From the NCBI RefSeq assembly GCF_900258035.1, contig NZ_OGTP01000014.1, positions 1-64,000 on the forward strand: DNA of 64,000 nucleotides. The letters run 5' to 3'. This document shows, piece by piece, positions 1 to 8,343 of this stretch (positions are counted from its first letter, which is position 1; each line of letters opens with the position of its first letter). The notes below the pieces were generated by a model, which had not been told where the DNA came from, made no database searches, and saw only the letters and a list, made by a program, of their open reading frames with translations. This stretch comes from Caballeronia novacaledonica. Its GTDB lineage: Bacteria; Pseudomonadota; Gammaproteobacteria; Burkholderiales; Burkholderiaceae. Both the position numbers and the translations under genes were made by a program.

Positions 1-162
1 GGCTCGCCCGCGATGACCACGCGCGGCTTCGGCGTGAAGGAAGCGGAGATCGTCGGTAACCTGATCGCCGATGTGCTGGAAAGCCCGGAAGATGCGGGCA
101 ACCTCGAACGCGTGCGCGCGCAGGTCGCCGAATTGACGAAGCGTTTCCCCGTGTACGGCTGA
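1..162 (+). CDS. glyA: Serine hydroxymethyltransferase, C-terminal end (partial)
   Basis: Only the last 53 codons are present; the reading frame enters from the left edge and stops with TGA at 160-162. The residues SPAMTTRGF, followed by a helix and a KRFPVYG ending, match the C-terminus of serine hydroxymethyltransferase, the PLP enzyme that interconverts serine and glycine while charging tetrahydrofolate with a one-carbon unit. A perfect terminator hairpin follows at once. The position beside a glycine-betaine-type oxygenase reductase is suggestive: in Pseudomonas a glyA copy belongs to betaine/sarcosine catabolism. The family call is fairly safe; the pathway link is inference. Confidence 0.85.
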   Translation, partial: GSPAMTTRGFGVKEAEIVGNLIADVLESPEDAGNLERVRAQVAELTKRFPVYG

Positions 163-187
163 TTCAGATCGGCTCAAGTGTTCGCAA

Positions 188-224
188 CGGGCTCCGCTGT
201 CATCGTGCAGCGGAGCCCGTTTTC
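188..224 (+). terminator. Rho-independent terminator after glyA
   Basis: A perfect 12-bp stem (188-199 with 208-219) closes an 8-nt loop and is followed by a T run at 220-223. It sits 25 bp after the glyA stop and separates that gene from the XRE regulator. Confidence 0.9.
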
Positions 225-265
225 GCTTGACATCGATATCCGGCTTATTGGAAACTAAGTCCATT

Positions 266-877
266 ATGCTAGATACCGTAAAACCCGCTTCCGACGAAAC
301 CGGCAGCGACATCAATCAGCGCATCGCCGATCGCGTGCGCGAGTTGCGCGCCGCGCGCGGCTACACGCTCGACGCGCTCGCGGCCCGCTGCGGCGTGAGC
401 CGCTCGATGATTTCGATGATCGAACGCGGCGCCGCCAGCCCTACGGCCGTCGTGCTGGACAAGCTCGCCGCCGGTCTCGGCGTGTCGCTCGCGAGCATCT
501 TCGGCGGCGAGCAGGAAGGCGCGCCGGCTGAACCGCTCGCGCGGCGCAAGCAGCAACTGAAATGGCGCGATCCGGAATCCGGCTACACGCGCCGCAATCT
601 TTCCCCGCCGGGCTGGCCGTCGCCGTTCCAACTGGTCGAAGTGGATTTTCCGCCCGGCGCGCGCGTCGCCTATGAACGCGGCGGCCGCGAATCGACCATG
701 CATCAGCAAGTCTGGGTGATGAGCGGACGCATCGACATCGTGATCGGCGAGGAGCTTCATGCGCTCCAGCAAGGCGATTGCCTCGCGATGCGGCTGGACC
801 GACCGCTCATCTTCAGCAACCCGGCTTCGAAGGCGGCGCGCTATATCCTCGTGATCGGCGACGCGCCCGCAAACTGA
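266..877 (+). CDS. XRE-family regulator with C-terminal cupin domain
   Basis: A 203-residue protein. Residues about 20-75 form a Cro/C1-type helix-turn-helix (VRELRAARGYTLDALA, then CGVSRSMISMIERG), and the C-terminal half is a small beta-rich cupin sensor domain (QVWVMSGRIDIVIG). Such HTH-cupin proteins regulate catabolic genes after sensing a small ligand. An in-frame TTG at 227 would add 13 residues but lies almost on the T run of the preceding terminator, so the ATG at 266 is preferred although its ribosome site is weak. It is followed 27 bp later by a GNAT gene and may regulate that gene or the operon starting at 1553. The specific ligand is unknown. Confidence 0.85.
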   Translation: MLDTVKPASDETGSDINQRIADRVRELRAARGYTLDALAARCGVSRSMISMIERGAASPTAVVLDKLAAGLGVSLASIFGGEQEGAPAEPLARRKQQLKWRDPESGYTRRNLSPPGWPSPFQLVEVDFPPGARVAYERGGRESTMHQQVWVMSGRIDIVIGEELHALQQGDCLAMRLDRPLIFSNPASKAARYILVIGDAPAN

Positions 878-904
878 TTCATCCTCAGCCTGAACGGATA
901 CCGA

Positions 905-1453
905 ATGAACACCACCGCACCGCACGACGACGTGCGCCTGATCGACTGCAACGAAGCCGACCACGCGCTCGCCATTCTCGACATTCTGAACGAAGCCATC
1001 GTCAATTCGACCGCGCTGTACGACTACAAGCCGCGCCCCGTCGAAGCCATGACGACATGGTTCGCGACGAAGCGCGCGGGCGGCTTTCCGGTCGTGGGCG
1101 CGTTCGATGCATCGGGCAAGCTGATGGGCTTCGCGAGCTGGGGCACGTTCCGCGCCTTCCCCGCGTTCAAGTACACGGTTGAGCACAGCGTCTACGTGCA
1201 TCGCGATTGCCGCGGGCTCGGGCTGGGCGAGCGGCTGTTGCGCGAACTGATCCGTCGCGCGAAGGAAGCGCAGGTGCATGTGCTCGTCGGTTGCGTGGAC
1301 GCGTCGAATGCGGGGAGCATCCGCCTGCATACGCGTCTGGGCTTCACGCACTCGGGAACGATCGCGGAAGCCGGATTCAAGTTCGGTCGATGGCTGGACG
1401 CGGCGTTCTATCAGCTCAATCTTGAGACACCCGCGCAACCGGTGGACGGCTGA
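905..1453 (+). CDS. GNAT N-acetyltransferase, phosphinothricin-acetyltransferase-like
   Basis: A 182-residue GNAT protein. The N-terminal part (ILDILNEAIVNSTALYDY) and the acetyl-CoA binding segment (VYVHRDCRGLGLGERLL) resemble the phosphinothricin / methionine-sulfoximine acetyltransferase branch (Pat, YncA, MddA), which acetylates small amino-acid-like substrates. Length is normal. It lies 27 bp after the XRE-cupin regulator on the same strand and is probably co-transcribed with it. The family is clear; the true substrate cannot be read from sequence. Confidence 0.85.
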   Translation: MNTTAPHDDVRLIDCNEADHALAILDILNEAIVNSTALYDYKPRPVEAMTTWFATKRAGGFPVVGAFDASGKLMGFASWGTFRAFPAFKYTVEHSVYVHRDCRGLGLGERLLRELIRRAKEAQVHVLVGCVDASNAGSIRLHTRLGFTHSGTIAEAGFKFGRWLDAAFYQLNLETPAQPVDG

Positions 1454-1493
1454 CGCATAACATGAAGTAATGGAACCCGGAAAATAAAGCGCG

Positions 1494-1522
1494 TTGACGG
1501 TGTTTTTGCGCGCTCCAATACT
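1494..1522 (+). promoter_or_regulatory. Candidate sigma-70 promoter of the reductase operon
   Basis: TTGACG (1494-1499) and AATACT (1517-1522) are separated by exactly 17 bp, about 30 bp before the start of the reductase gene. It is the best sigma-70-like match in this 99-bp gap. Confidence 0.55.
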
Positions 1523-1552
1523 GCGCTCATTGCAAACGCACTTTCGAGCGCC

Positions 1553-2677
1553 ATGAACTCCGTCGACAGAATCTTCGCTCCTTCATGCGATCTCGCCGAT
1601 CGCCTCGCCGATGTCGCCACCTGGGAACACGGCGGACGGCTCTGGCCGAGCGGCGCGCAGCAGACGCTGACGTGCTGCCGCGTCATCGACGAAACGCACG
1701 ACGTCAGGAGCTTCGAATTCCGCACGGAAGACGGCTTGCCCGTGCGGTTCGAGCCGGGTCAGTTCATGACCGTGTCGGCGAGCGTGCAGGGACAATCGGT
1801 CGAGCGCTGCTACACGATCTCATCCGCGCCGACGCGCCCGTTTCTATTGTCAATCACGGTCAAGCGCGTTCCGGGCGGGACCGTGTCGAACTGGCTGCAC
1901 GACACCATGAAGCCCGGCAGCACGTTGCGCGCGTATGGACCCTCGGGCGTCTTCACGCCGACGGCCGCGCCCGCGCCGAAATCGCTGTACCTGTCCGCCG
2001 GTTCCGGCGTCACGCCGCTGATGTCGATGACGCGCGCGAGCATCGATCTCGGTCTGGATCGCGACATCGTCTTCATTCATAGCGCGCGCACGCCTGCCGA
2101 CATCGTGTTTCGCGAAGAACTCGCGCGGCTCGCGAAGCTCTCGCCTCGCCTGCGCGTGTTTTTCGTGTGCGAGGGCATCGGCGACGAAGCGAACTGGAAT
2201 GGACCTACGGGCCGTCTCAGTCTTTCGTTGCTGTCGCAGTGGGCGCCGGATTATCTGGAACGCGAGGTCTTCACCTGCGGTCCCGCCGGATACATGAGCG
2301 CGGTGCGCGCGCTGCTTCGCGAGGGCGGCCACGATCCGGCGCGCTATCACCAGGAAAGCTTCGATATCGGCGCGGGCGTCGCACCGGAGCCAGAAGCCGC
2401 GCCCGCCGCGCCGGACACTTTCACCGTCAGGCTCTCGCGCTCGTCGAAGTCGTTCACGATGAACGCATCGCAGACCGTGCTGTCGGCGGCGAAGAAGGCG
2501 GGCGTCGCCATCGCGTCGTCGTGCAGTCAGGGCGTGTGCGGCACGTGCAAGACCCGCGTGCTGGAAGGCACCGTCGATATGAAGCACAACGGCGGCATCC
2601 GCGACAGGGAAGTGCAGAAGGGATTGCGCCTGCTCTGTTGCAGCCGTCCGACTTCGGACCTCGTGCTGGAACTGTGA
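1553..2677 (+). CDS. FAD/2Fe-2S oxidoreductase, GbcB-type reductase of a Rieske oxygenase
   Basis: A 374-residue three-domain reductase: an FAD-binding barrel (RCYTISSAP, about residues 85-95), an NAD(P)-binding domain (YLSAGSGVTPLMSM, then FTCGPAGYM), and a C-terminal plant-type ferredoxin with the 2Fe-2S ligands C324, C329, C332 and C363. This order matches GbcB and the carnitine monooxygenase reductase, which pass electrons from NADH to a Rieske oxygenase that demethylates or cleaves quaternary amines. A matching GbcA/CntA-type oxygenase is encoded at 12082, not beside it. The next gene starts 13 bp downstream, so reductase, DddP-like and cupin genes form one operon. The reductase call is strong; the partner and substrate are inferred. 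Confidence 0.88.
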   Translation: MNSVDRIFAPSCDLADRLADVATWEHGGRLWPSGAQQTLTCCRVIDETHDVRSFEFRTEDGLPVRFEPGQFMTVSASVQGQSVERCYTISSAPTRPFLLSITVKRVPGGTVSNWLHDTMKPGSTLRAYGPSGVFTPTAAPAPKSLYLSAGSGVTPLMSMTRASIDLGLDRDIVFIHSARTPADIVFREELARLAKLSPRLRVFFVCEGIGDEANWNGPTGRLSLSLLSQWAPDYLEREVFTCGPAGYMSAVRALLREGGHDPARYHQESFDIGAGVAPEPEAAPAAPDTFTVRLSRSSKSFTMNASQTVLSAAKKAGVAIASSCSQGVCGTCKTRVLEGTVDMKHNGGIRDREVQKGLRLLCCSRPTSDLVLEL

Positions 2678-2690
2678 GGAGACACGCAGC

Positions 2691-3887
2691 GTGATCGAAT
2701 CCGAAGTCAAGACGCAAACCTTGAGCGACGTGAGGACATACCGCCTCGCACGCGTGCAGGCGCAGTTGCAGCGGCATCGATGCCCCGCGATTTTGCTGTA
2801 CGACCCGGTCAACATCCGCTACGCGACGGACACGTCGAACATGCAGATATGGACGGCGCGCAATCCGTCGCGCTACATCATGGTGTTCGCCGATGGCCGC
2901 ATCGTCGCGTGGGAGTTTCATCGTTGCGAGCATGTGTGGCAGGGGCTGGATCTGGACGTCGAATTGCGTAGCGCGGTGAGCTGGATCTACTTCAATGCGG
3001 GCGATCAAACCGAAAGCCGCGCCAATCTCTGGGCCAACGAAATTCTCGACGCGTTCCGCACTCATGCGCGCGGCGAAAGCCGGCTGGCGGTCGACCGGCT
3101 CGATCCCATCGGCACGGCGCTGCTCGTTAAAAGCGGACTCACGCTGCTCGACGGTCAGGCAATGATGGAAGACGCCCGCGCGATCAAGTCGGCGGGCGAG
3201 CTCGTGCTGATCGGCGAATCGCTGCGCGCCTGCGAGAAGGGCATCGAGCGCATGCGTCGCGAGCTTCGGCCCGGCATGACGGAGCAGGCGCTGTGGGCGA
3301 ACCTTCACTTCGAGAACATCCGTCACGGCGGCGAGTGGATCGAAACGCGGCTGCTCGCTTCCGGCGACCGCACCAATCCGTGGATGCACGAATGCTCGTC
3401 GCGCGTGCTGCAAGAGGGCGAACTGCTCGCCTTCGATACCGACATGGTCGGACCGCACGGCTACTGCTCGGATATCTCGCGCACGTGGATCGTGGGCGAC
3501 GCGCGGCCATCGGACGAACAACGCAGGCTGTACGAACTCGCCTGGTCGCAAGTCCACTTCAACATGGATATCTTGCGTCCCGGCATGACGTTTCGCGAGT
3601 ACAGCGAGAAAGCGTGGAAAATTCCCGAGCCGTACCTGAAGAACCGGTATAGCTGCGTGGCGCATGGCATCGGCATGGTCGATGAACATCCGTCCATCGC
3701 GCATCAGGTGGATTGGGACAGCGCGGGCTACGACGGCCGCTTCGAAACCGGCATGACGCTGTGCGTGGAAAGTTATATCGGCGCGGAAGGCGGAAGTCAG
3801 GGCGTGAAGCTCGAGCAGCAGATCGTGCTCACGGAGCACGGCTGCGTGCCGCTCACGACATGCGCCTTCGAAACCGACTGGCTGTGA
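2691..3887 (+). CDS. DddP-like M24 family metalloenzyme (DMSP-lyase family)
   Basis: A 398-residue creatinase/M24-fold protein. It resembles DddP dimethylsulfoniopropionate lyases much more than ordinary aminopeptidase P: shared blocks include NIRYATD, WTARNPSR, GGEWIETRLLASG and DISRTW. All positions that correspond to the DddP metal ligands are present (D249, D251, D261, H325, E360, E375), as are the residues aligned with its catalytic Asp and Tyr (D331, Y320). DddP releases dimethyl sulfide and acrylate from DMSP; family members with other onium substrates are possible. The GTG start at 2691 follows a GAGGAG ribosome site. It sits 13 bp after the reductase gene and 14 bp before a DddQ/DddL-like cupin gene. 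Alignment is from memory, so residue matches should be confirmed. Confidence 0.8.
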   Translation: MIESEVKTQTLSDVRTYRLARVQAQLQRHRCPAILLYDPVNIRYATDTSNMQIWTARNPSRYIMVFADGRIVAWEFHRCEHVWQGLDLDVELRSAVSWIYFNAGDQTESRANLWANEILDAFRTHARGESRLAVDRLDPIGTALLVKSGLTLLDGQAMMEDARAIKSAGELVLIGESLRACEKGIERMRRELRPGMTEQALWANLHFENIRHGGEWIETRLLASGDRTNPWMHECSSRVLQEGELLAFDTDMVGPHGYCSDISRTWIVGDARPSDEQRRLYELAWSQVHFNMDILRPGMTFREYSEKAWKIPEPYLKNRYSCVAHGIGMVDEHPSIAHQVDWDSAGYDGRFETGMTLCVESYIGAEGGSQGVKLEQQIVLTEHGCVPLTTCAFETDWL

Positions 3888-3901
3888 CGAAGGATCATCC
3901 G

Positions 3902-4504
3902 ATGAACCATCGTCTGGAGAACGTGGCGGCCTTCATCGCCATTGCACAGAGGCTGTTTCAGTCGGAGAAGCTGCCGGCGGGCGGACGCGAGGTCGCCGCG
4001 CGCGTGTTCGAGCGGCTGCGCACGCCATCCGACGACGGCGCACGTCACGCCACGCGCTATCCCGCGTGCGAGCGGCTCGACGCCACACTCGCGCCTTTCA
4101 TGAACGACGACACCGACTTCGGCGCCGCCGCGCGCGCGATCAAATCGCTCGAACCCGATCTCGGATGGTCGCGCCGTTCGTCGGGCGTGAACGGCAGCGA
4201 CGGTTACATCGACGCGCACGTGCACGGCATGATCTGCGGTCCCGGCGGCGCGGAAAGCCGCTACGACGTGCAACTGGGCTTCTCGCTGATGCTGCCGCAC
4301 ACGCGCTATCCCGACCACAGCCATCCGCCGGAGGAAGCCTACGTGCTCTTCACGCCCGGCGAATTCCGGCAGAACGGCGGCGAATGGATAGATCCGGGCA
4401 TCGGCGGCGGCATTCACAACGTTCGCAACCATCCGCACGCGATGCGATCGGGTTCTGTGCCGTTTCTCGCGATATGGGCGTTGTTGACGAGAGCGGGCGA
4501 TTAG
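3902..4504 (+). CDS. DddQ/DddL-like cupin (DMSP-lyase superfamily)
   Basis: A 200-residue protein, the usual length of DddQ. After a helical N-terminal half, a single cupin domain carries the metal motif YPDHSHPPEEAY (H139, H141, E145, Y147) and a downstream histidine (H172 or H178), the pattern of the DddQ/DddW/DddL lyase superfamily (PF16867 type). Known members cleave DMSP into acrylate and dimethyl sulfide, but many relatives have unknown substrates. It is the last gene of the reductase operon. Its TAG stop (4502-4504) overlaps the stop of the convergent dehydrogenase gene, so the two coding regions share four bases. The start ATG at 3902 is 14 bp after the DddP-like stop. Confidence 0.75.
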   Translation: MNHRLENVAAFIAIAQRLFQSEKLPAGGREVAARVFERLRTPSDDGARHATRYPACERLDATLAPFMNDDTDFGAAARAIKSLEPDLGWSRRSSGVNGSDGYIDAHVHGMICGPGGAESRYDVQLGFSLMLPHTRYPDHSHPPEEAYVLFTPGEFRQNGGEWIDPGIGGGIHNVRNHPHAMRSGSVPFLAIWALLTRAGD

Positions 4505-5520
4505 CGACCCGGCGTCAACACCACCCTGAACCGCGCCTTCCCGCTCATCATCCGCTCATACGCCTCCGCTGCGCGCGACAGCGGATATTCCTCGATCATC
4601 GGCTTCACGCCCGACAGCGCGCTGAACGCGAGCGTTTCCTGCGAATCCGCCGCCGTGCCGGACGGCCAGCCCTGCACCGAATTGCGGCCCATGATGAACT
4701 GCGTGATCGGCACCTCGACCGGCTCCTCCGATATCCCCACCATGATGAGCTTGCCGTTGAGCCCGAGCCCGCCGATGGCCGCGTTCATCGCCTTGCCGCT
4801 CGCGGCCGTCGCCAGAATGACGCGCGCGCCGCCGAGCGCCTTCAGGGCATCGGCGACGTCTTGCGATTCGCTGTCGATATAGTGATGCGCGCCGAGCTGC
4901 TTCGCGAGCGGCTCCTTGTCCTTGCCTCGCGCGATGGCCGCCGTGACGAAGCCCATCTTGCGCGCGAACTGCACGCCCAGATGGCCGAGCCCGCCGATGC
5001 CGAGAATCGCGACCACGTCGCCCGCGCGCGCGCCGCTGTTGCGCAGCGCATTGAAGGTGGTGATGCCCGCGCAAAGGAGCGGCGCGGCATCGACGTCGGA
5101 GAGATCGTCGGGCATGCGCGCGAGCGCTTCCTGCGGCGCGACCATGTAGTCCGCATAGCCGCCGTCGTAGCTGATGCCCGGCACGAGCGCGCGCTGGCAA
5201 AGCACGAAGTCGCCGTGACGGCAATGCTCGCAATGGCCGCAATGCCCGCCGTGCCAGCCCACGCCGATGCGCTGCCCCTTTTCCCATCCTTCCACGCCCG
5301 CGCCGAGCTTTTCGATCACGCCCGCGATCTCGTGGCCCGGCACGCGCGGAAACTGAAGGCCGGGCCATAGTCCTTCGACGGTGAGGGTATCGCTATGACA
5401 GATTCCGCAGGCCTGCACCTTGATCAACACATGTCCGTCGGGCGGCTCGGGCACATCGCGCTCGACGAGTTCCAGCGGACCGTTCGCTTTCGCTACCTGC
5501 ACTGCCTGCATCGTTGGCAT
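4501..5520 (-). CDS. Zinc-dependent alcohol dehydrogenase (MDR superfamily)
   Basis: A 339-residue medium-chain dehydrogenase. It shows the catalytic-zinc segment CGICHSD near residue 40, GHEIAG, the structural-zinc cysteines in HCGHCEHCRHGDFVLC, and a nucleotide-binding GIGGLGHLG. It belongs with AdhP/AdhA-type enzymes that oxidise primary alcohols with NAD. The ATG at 5520 is chosen because the open frame upstream of it is low-complexity and unlike the family. It is transcribed toward the cupin gene and overlaps its stop by four bases. It lies 160 bp after the NCS1 transporter on the same strand and may be expressed separately. Substrate unknown. Confidence 0.9.
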   Translation of the reverse strand: MPTMQAVQVAKANGPLELVERDVPEPPDGHVLIKVQACGICHSDTLTVEGLWPGLQFPRVPGHEIAGVIEKLGAGVEGWEKGQRIGVGWHGGHCGHCEHCRHGDFVLCQRALVPGISYDGGYADYMVAPQEALARMPDDLSDVDAAPLLCAGITTFNALRNSGARAGDVVAILGIGGLGHLGVQFARKMGFVTAAIARGKDKEPLAKQLGAHHYIDSESQDVADALKALGGARVILATAASGKAMNAAIGGLGLNGKLIMVGISEEPVEVPITQFIMGRNSVQGWPSGTAADSQETLAFSALSGVKPMIEEYPLSRAAEAYERMMSGKARFRVVLTPGR

Positions 5521-5680
5521 CGCTTGCTCCTTGTCATGGGAGAAACACGCGCGGCGCGGCTGGCGCGCCGCAATCGGATGACACGGCCCGGCAAAATCGC
5601 AATCCCGACCGTATCGTGGAGGAACGTCGGAGATTGCGATTGTGACAGGTCTCGGGCAGATGCATCGGCTGCGCGACCGG

Positions 5681-7102
5681 TTACCGCGTCGCGCCGGGCG
5701 CCACCTGCGCGCCGTTCTGTCTGCGCCGATAAACCGTATCCCGCGACGCAAGCCAGTAATACACCGGCGACGTCAGCAGCAAACCGACGACCCACGACAA
5801 ATCCGCGCCGTCGAGATACTTCGGCACCGGTCCCGCGTACATCGGCGTATTCATGAACGGGATCTGCACCGCTATGCCGATCGCATAAGCAATCAACGCT
5901 TGCGGATTGAAACGCCCGTAAATGCCGCCGTCCACCTGAAAGATCGATTGAATGTCGTACTTGCCTTTGTGGATCACATAGAAGTCGATGAGATTGATCG
6001 CGGTCCACGGCACCAGCACGACGAGCAACGCGAGAACGAGATCGACGAGATTCGCGACGAAGTTCGTCGACGCACCGATCGCGAAGTAGCAGCATGCGAC
6101 GAGTATCACGACCGACAGCACCGCGCGCGCCTTCGCCGTCGGAATCCAGCGATACGTGAAGGTTTGCAGCGACGTGATCGTCGCGAGCACCGCGCCGTAG
6201 AGATTCAGCGCGTTATGGCTGATCACGCTCAACAGGAACAACACGAGCATCGGCAGGCCGAGCGGTCCGGTGGCGAGCTTCACGGCGTCCATCGCATCGG
6301 CGCCGGGCGGCACGGCCAGCACCGCGACCGCGCCGAAAACGAAGGCGAGCGTGGAGCCGATCGTGCAGCCGAGATACGTCGCCCAGAACGTCGATGCGAC
6401 GCGCACGTTCGCCGGCAAATAGCGCGAATAGTCGGAGACGTAGGGCGCGAATGCGATCTGCCACAGTGCGGATAGCGAAACCGTCGCGAGCCAGCCGGCG
6501 AAGTTGAAGCCGCCGCGCGTGAGGAAGTCGTCCGTCGAAACATGCGTGAGGATGTAGCCGAATCCCACGCAAATGCCGATGCCGAGCACCCATGTCCCGA
6601 TGCGGTTCAGGATGTGAATGAAGCGATATCCGATGATGCCGATCAACCCCGACCCCAGCGCACCGATCACGATGCCCACGGGCACCGACACCGACGACTC
6701 GATGCCATGCAGCGATTTCCCCGCCAGCACGATATTCGACGCGAAGAAGCCCACGTACATCACGCCCGCGATGACGGTCACGAGCAGCGCGCCCCACGAG
6801 CCGAACTGCGCGCGGCTCTGGATCATCTGCGGGATGCCCATTTGCGGCCCTTGCGCCGAATGCAGCGCCATCAGCACGCCGCCGACCGCCTGACCGACGA
6901 TGATCGCGACGATGCCCCACAAAAGATTCAGATGAAAGATCTGCACGCCGAGCGCGCCGGTCACGATCGGCAAGGGCGCGATATTTCCGCCGAACCACAG
7001 GGTGAAGAGATCGCGCACCTTGCCGTGACGATCCTCGGGCGGCACATAGCCGATGGTGTGCTTCTCGATCAACGGAGAAGCGTTGCGTTGCGCGGTAGTC
7101 AA
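5681..7102 (-). CDS. NCS1-family nucleobase/hydantoin-type permease
   Basis: A 473-residue membrane protein with about 12 hydrophobic segments. Features such as LWFGGNIAPLPIVTGALG near the N-terminus and the later SDYSRYLP block mark the nucleobase:cation symporter-1 family (CodB, PucI, Mhp1), which imports purines, pyrimidines, allantoin or hydantoins. The TTG at 7102 is taken as start because AAGGAG lies seven bases before it, and the frame upstream runs antisense through the next gene. It is the last gene of the run FMO-RidA-DUF1028-M20-NCS1 and probably imports the compound those enzymes degrade. The cargo is unknown. Confidence 0.85.
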   Translation of the reverse strand: MTTAQRNASPLIEKHTIGYVPPEDRHGKVRDLFTLWFGGNIAPLPIVTGALGVQIFHLNLLWGIVAIIVGQAVGGVLMALHSAQGPQMGIPQMIQSRAQFGSWGALLVTVIAGVMYVGFFASNIVLAGKSLHGIESSVSVPVGIVIGALGSGLIGIIGYRFIHILNRIGTWVLGIGICVGFGYILTHVSTDDFLTRGGFNFAGWLATVSLSALWQIAFAPYVSDYSRYLPANVRVASTFWATYLGCTIGSTLAFVFGAVAVLAVPPGADAMDAVKLATGPLGLPMLVLFLLSVISHNALNLYGAVLATITSLQTFTYRWIPTAKARAVLSVVILVACCYFAIGASTNFVANLVDLVLALLVVLVPWTAINLIDFYVIHKGKYDIQSIFQVDGGIYGRFNPQALIAYAIGIAVQIPFMNTPMYAGPVPKYLDGADLSWVVGLLLTSPVYYWLASRDTVYRRRQNGAQVAPGATR

Positions 7103-7179
7103 AGTCGTCTCCTTAATGCGCGCGGCAAAGCGATGCCCTGACGCGCGAGGCGCCGGAATCGCTCGAAGCGCTTGAATAA

Positions 7180-8343
7180 TCAGGCTGTGGTCGAGAGATG
7201 GTCCGCGAGCCGTATCAGCATCGCGTCGCAATCGCGGAGTTGTTCGATCGTCACGTACTCGTCGGGCTTGTGTCCCTGATCCATGCTTCCGGGACCGCAT
7301 ACGACAGTCGGAATGCCGGCTCGATCGAAAAGCCCGCCTTCGGTGCCGAACGCCACCGTGCCGAAGTCCGCCGAACCGCTCAGCAGCGCGAGCAGACGCG
7401 CCGCTTCGCTGTCGGGCGGCGTCGCCAGTCCGGGATACGCGGAGAGCGGTTCGAGCGTGATGTCGGTATCGGGCTTCACGGCGCGCATCTTCGGCAGCAG
7501 TTCGGCTTGCGCGTACATGTGCAAATCGTCGGCGACGACGCTGGCGTCGAAGCCCGGCAGCGCGCGCACTTCGAAATCGAACTCGCATTCCGCCGGCACG
7601 ATGTTGAGCGCACGGCCACCTTTGATCGTGCCCGTTTGCACCGTGGAATACGGCGGATCGAAACGCTCGTCGTGATGCTCGGGCTGCGCGAGCTTCTCGC
7701 CGATCTCTTCCAGACGATTGATGAGACGCGCCGCATACTGGATCGCATTGACGCCATACGGCGCGTAAGCCGAATGACACGGCGCGCCCTTCACCTGACA
7801 ACGCATCGCGAGCTTGCCCTTGTGCCCGAGCACCGGCTTCATCGACGTCGGCTCGCCGATCAGGCACAGCACCGGTTTATGCGCGCGTTTCTCCAGTTGC
7901 GCGAGCATCGGCCGCACGCCGAGGCATCCGACTTCCTCGTCGTATGAAAAGGCCAGATGCACGGGCAATCTCAGTTCACGCTGCAGCAACATCGGCACGG
8001 CGGCCAGCACCGATGCGAGAAAGCCCTTCATGTCGGCCGCGCCGCGACCATACAGCCGTCCATCTTTCTCGGTGAGGCGGAAGGCATCGACGGTCCACGG
8101 CTGGCCATCGACGGGCACGACATCCGTATGACCCGACAGCACGATGCCGCCGCGATCGCGCGGTCCGATCGTCGCGAACAGGTTCGCCTTCGTGCGCTCC
8201 GCGTTGTAGAACAACTCGCTTTCGACATCGAGTTGCGCGAGGTAATCACGAATGAATTCGATCAACTCGAGATTCGAATCGCGGCTGACCGTCGCGAAGC
8301 CGATCAGCCGTTCGAGCAGATCGCGGCTCGTCAGGTCACTCAT
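7180..8343 (-). CDS. M20 family deacylase, acetylornithine deacetylase-like
   Basis: A 387-residue zinc hydrolase of the M20/ArgE family. Metal-binding signatures are visible: SGHTDVVPV near residue 70, GRGAADMKGF near 100, and a Glu-rich YDEEVGCLG segment near 130 carrying the catalytic base. ArgE removes N-acetyl from acetylornithine, but paralogues in catabolic operons hydrolyse other N-acyl or N-carbamoyl amino acids. Here it overlaps the DUF1028 gene by eight bases and sits upstream of an NCS1 permease, so a catabolic role is more likely than arginine biosynthesis. Confidence 0.88.
   Translation of the reverse strand: MSDLTSRDLLERLIGFATVSRDSNLELIEFIRDYLAQLDVESELFYNAERTKANLFATIGPRDRGGIVLSGHTDVVPVDGQPWTVDAFRLTEKDGRLYGRGAADMKGFLASVLAAVPMLLQRELRLPVHLAFSYDEEVGCLGVRPMLAQLEKRAHKPVLCLIGEPTSMKPVLGHKGKLAMRCQVKGAPCHSAYAPYGVNAIQYAARLINRLEEIGEKLAQPEHHDERFDPPYSTVQTGTIKGGRALNIVPAECEFDFEVRALPGFDASVVADDLHMYAQAELLPKMRAVKPDTDITLEPLSAYPGLATPPDSEAARLLALLSGSADFGTVAFGTEGGLFDRAGIPTVVCGPGSMDQGHKPDEYVTIEQLRDCDAMLIRLADHLSTTA

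Noticed and set aside
227..265. TTG start for the XRE-cupin regulator
   Set aside because: It falls next to the T run of the preceding terminator and has no ribosome site.
2691..3887. Ordinary aminopeptidase P or creatinase
   Set aside because: The blocks NIRYATD, WTARNPSR and GGEWIETRLLASG and the position beside a lyase-type cupin favour DddP, although the M24 fold is shared.
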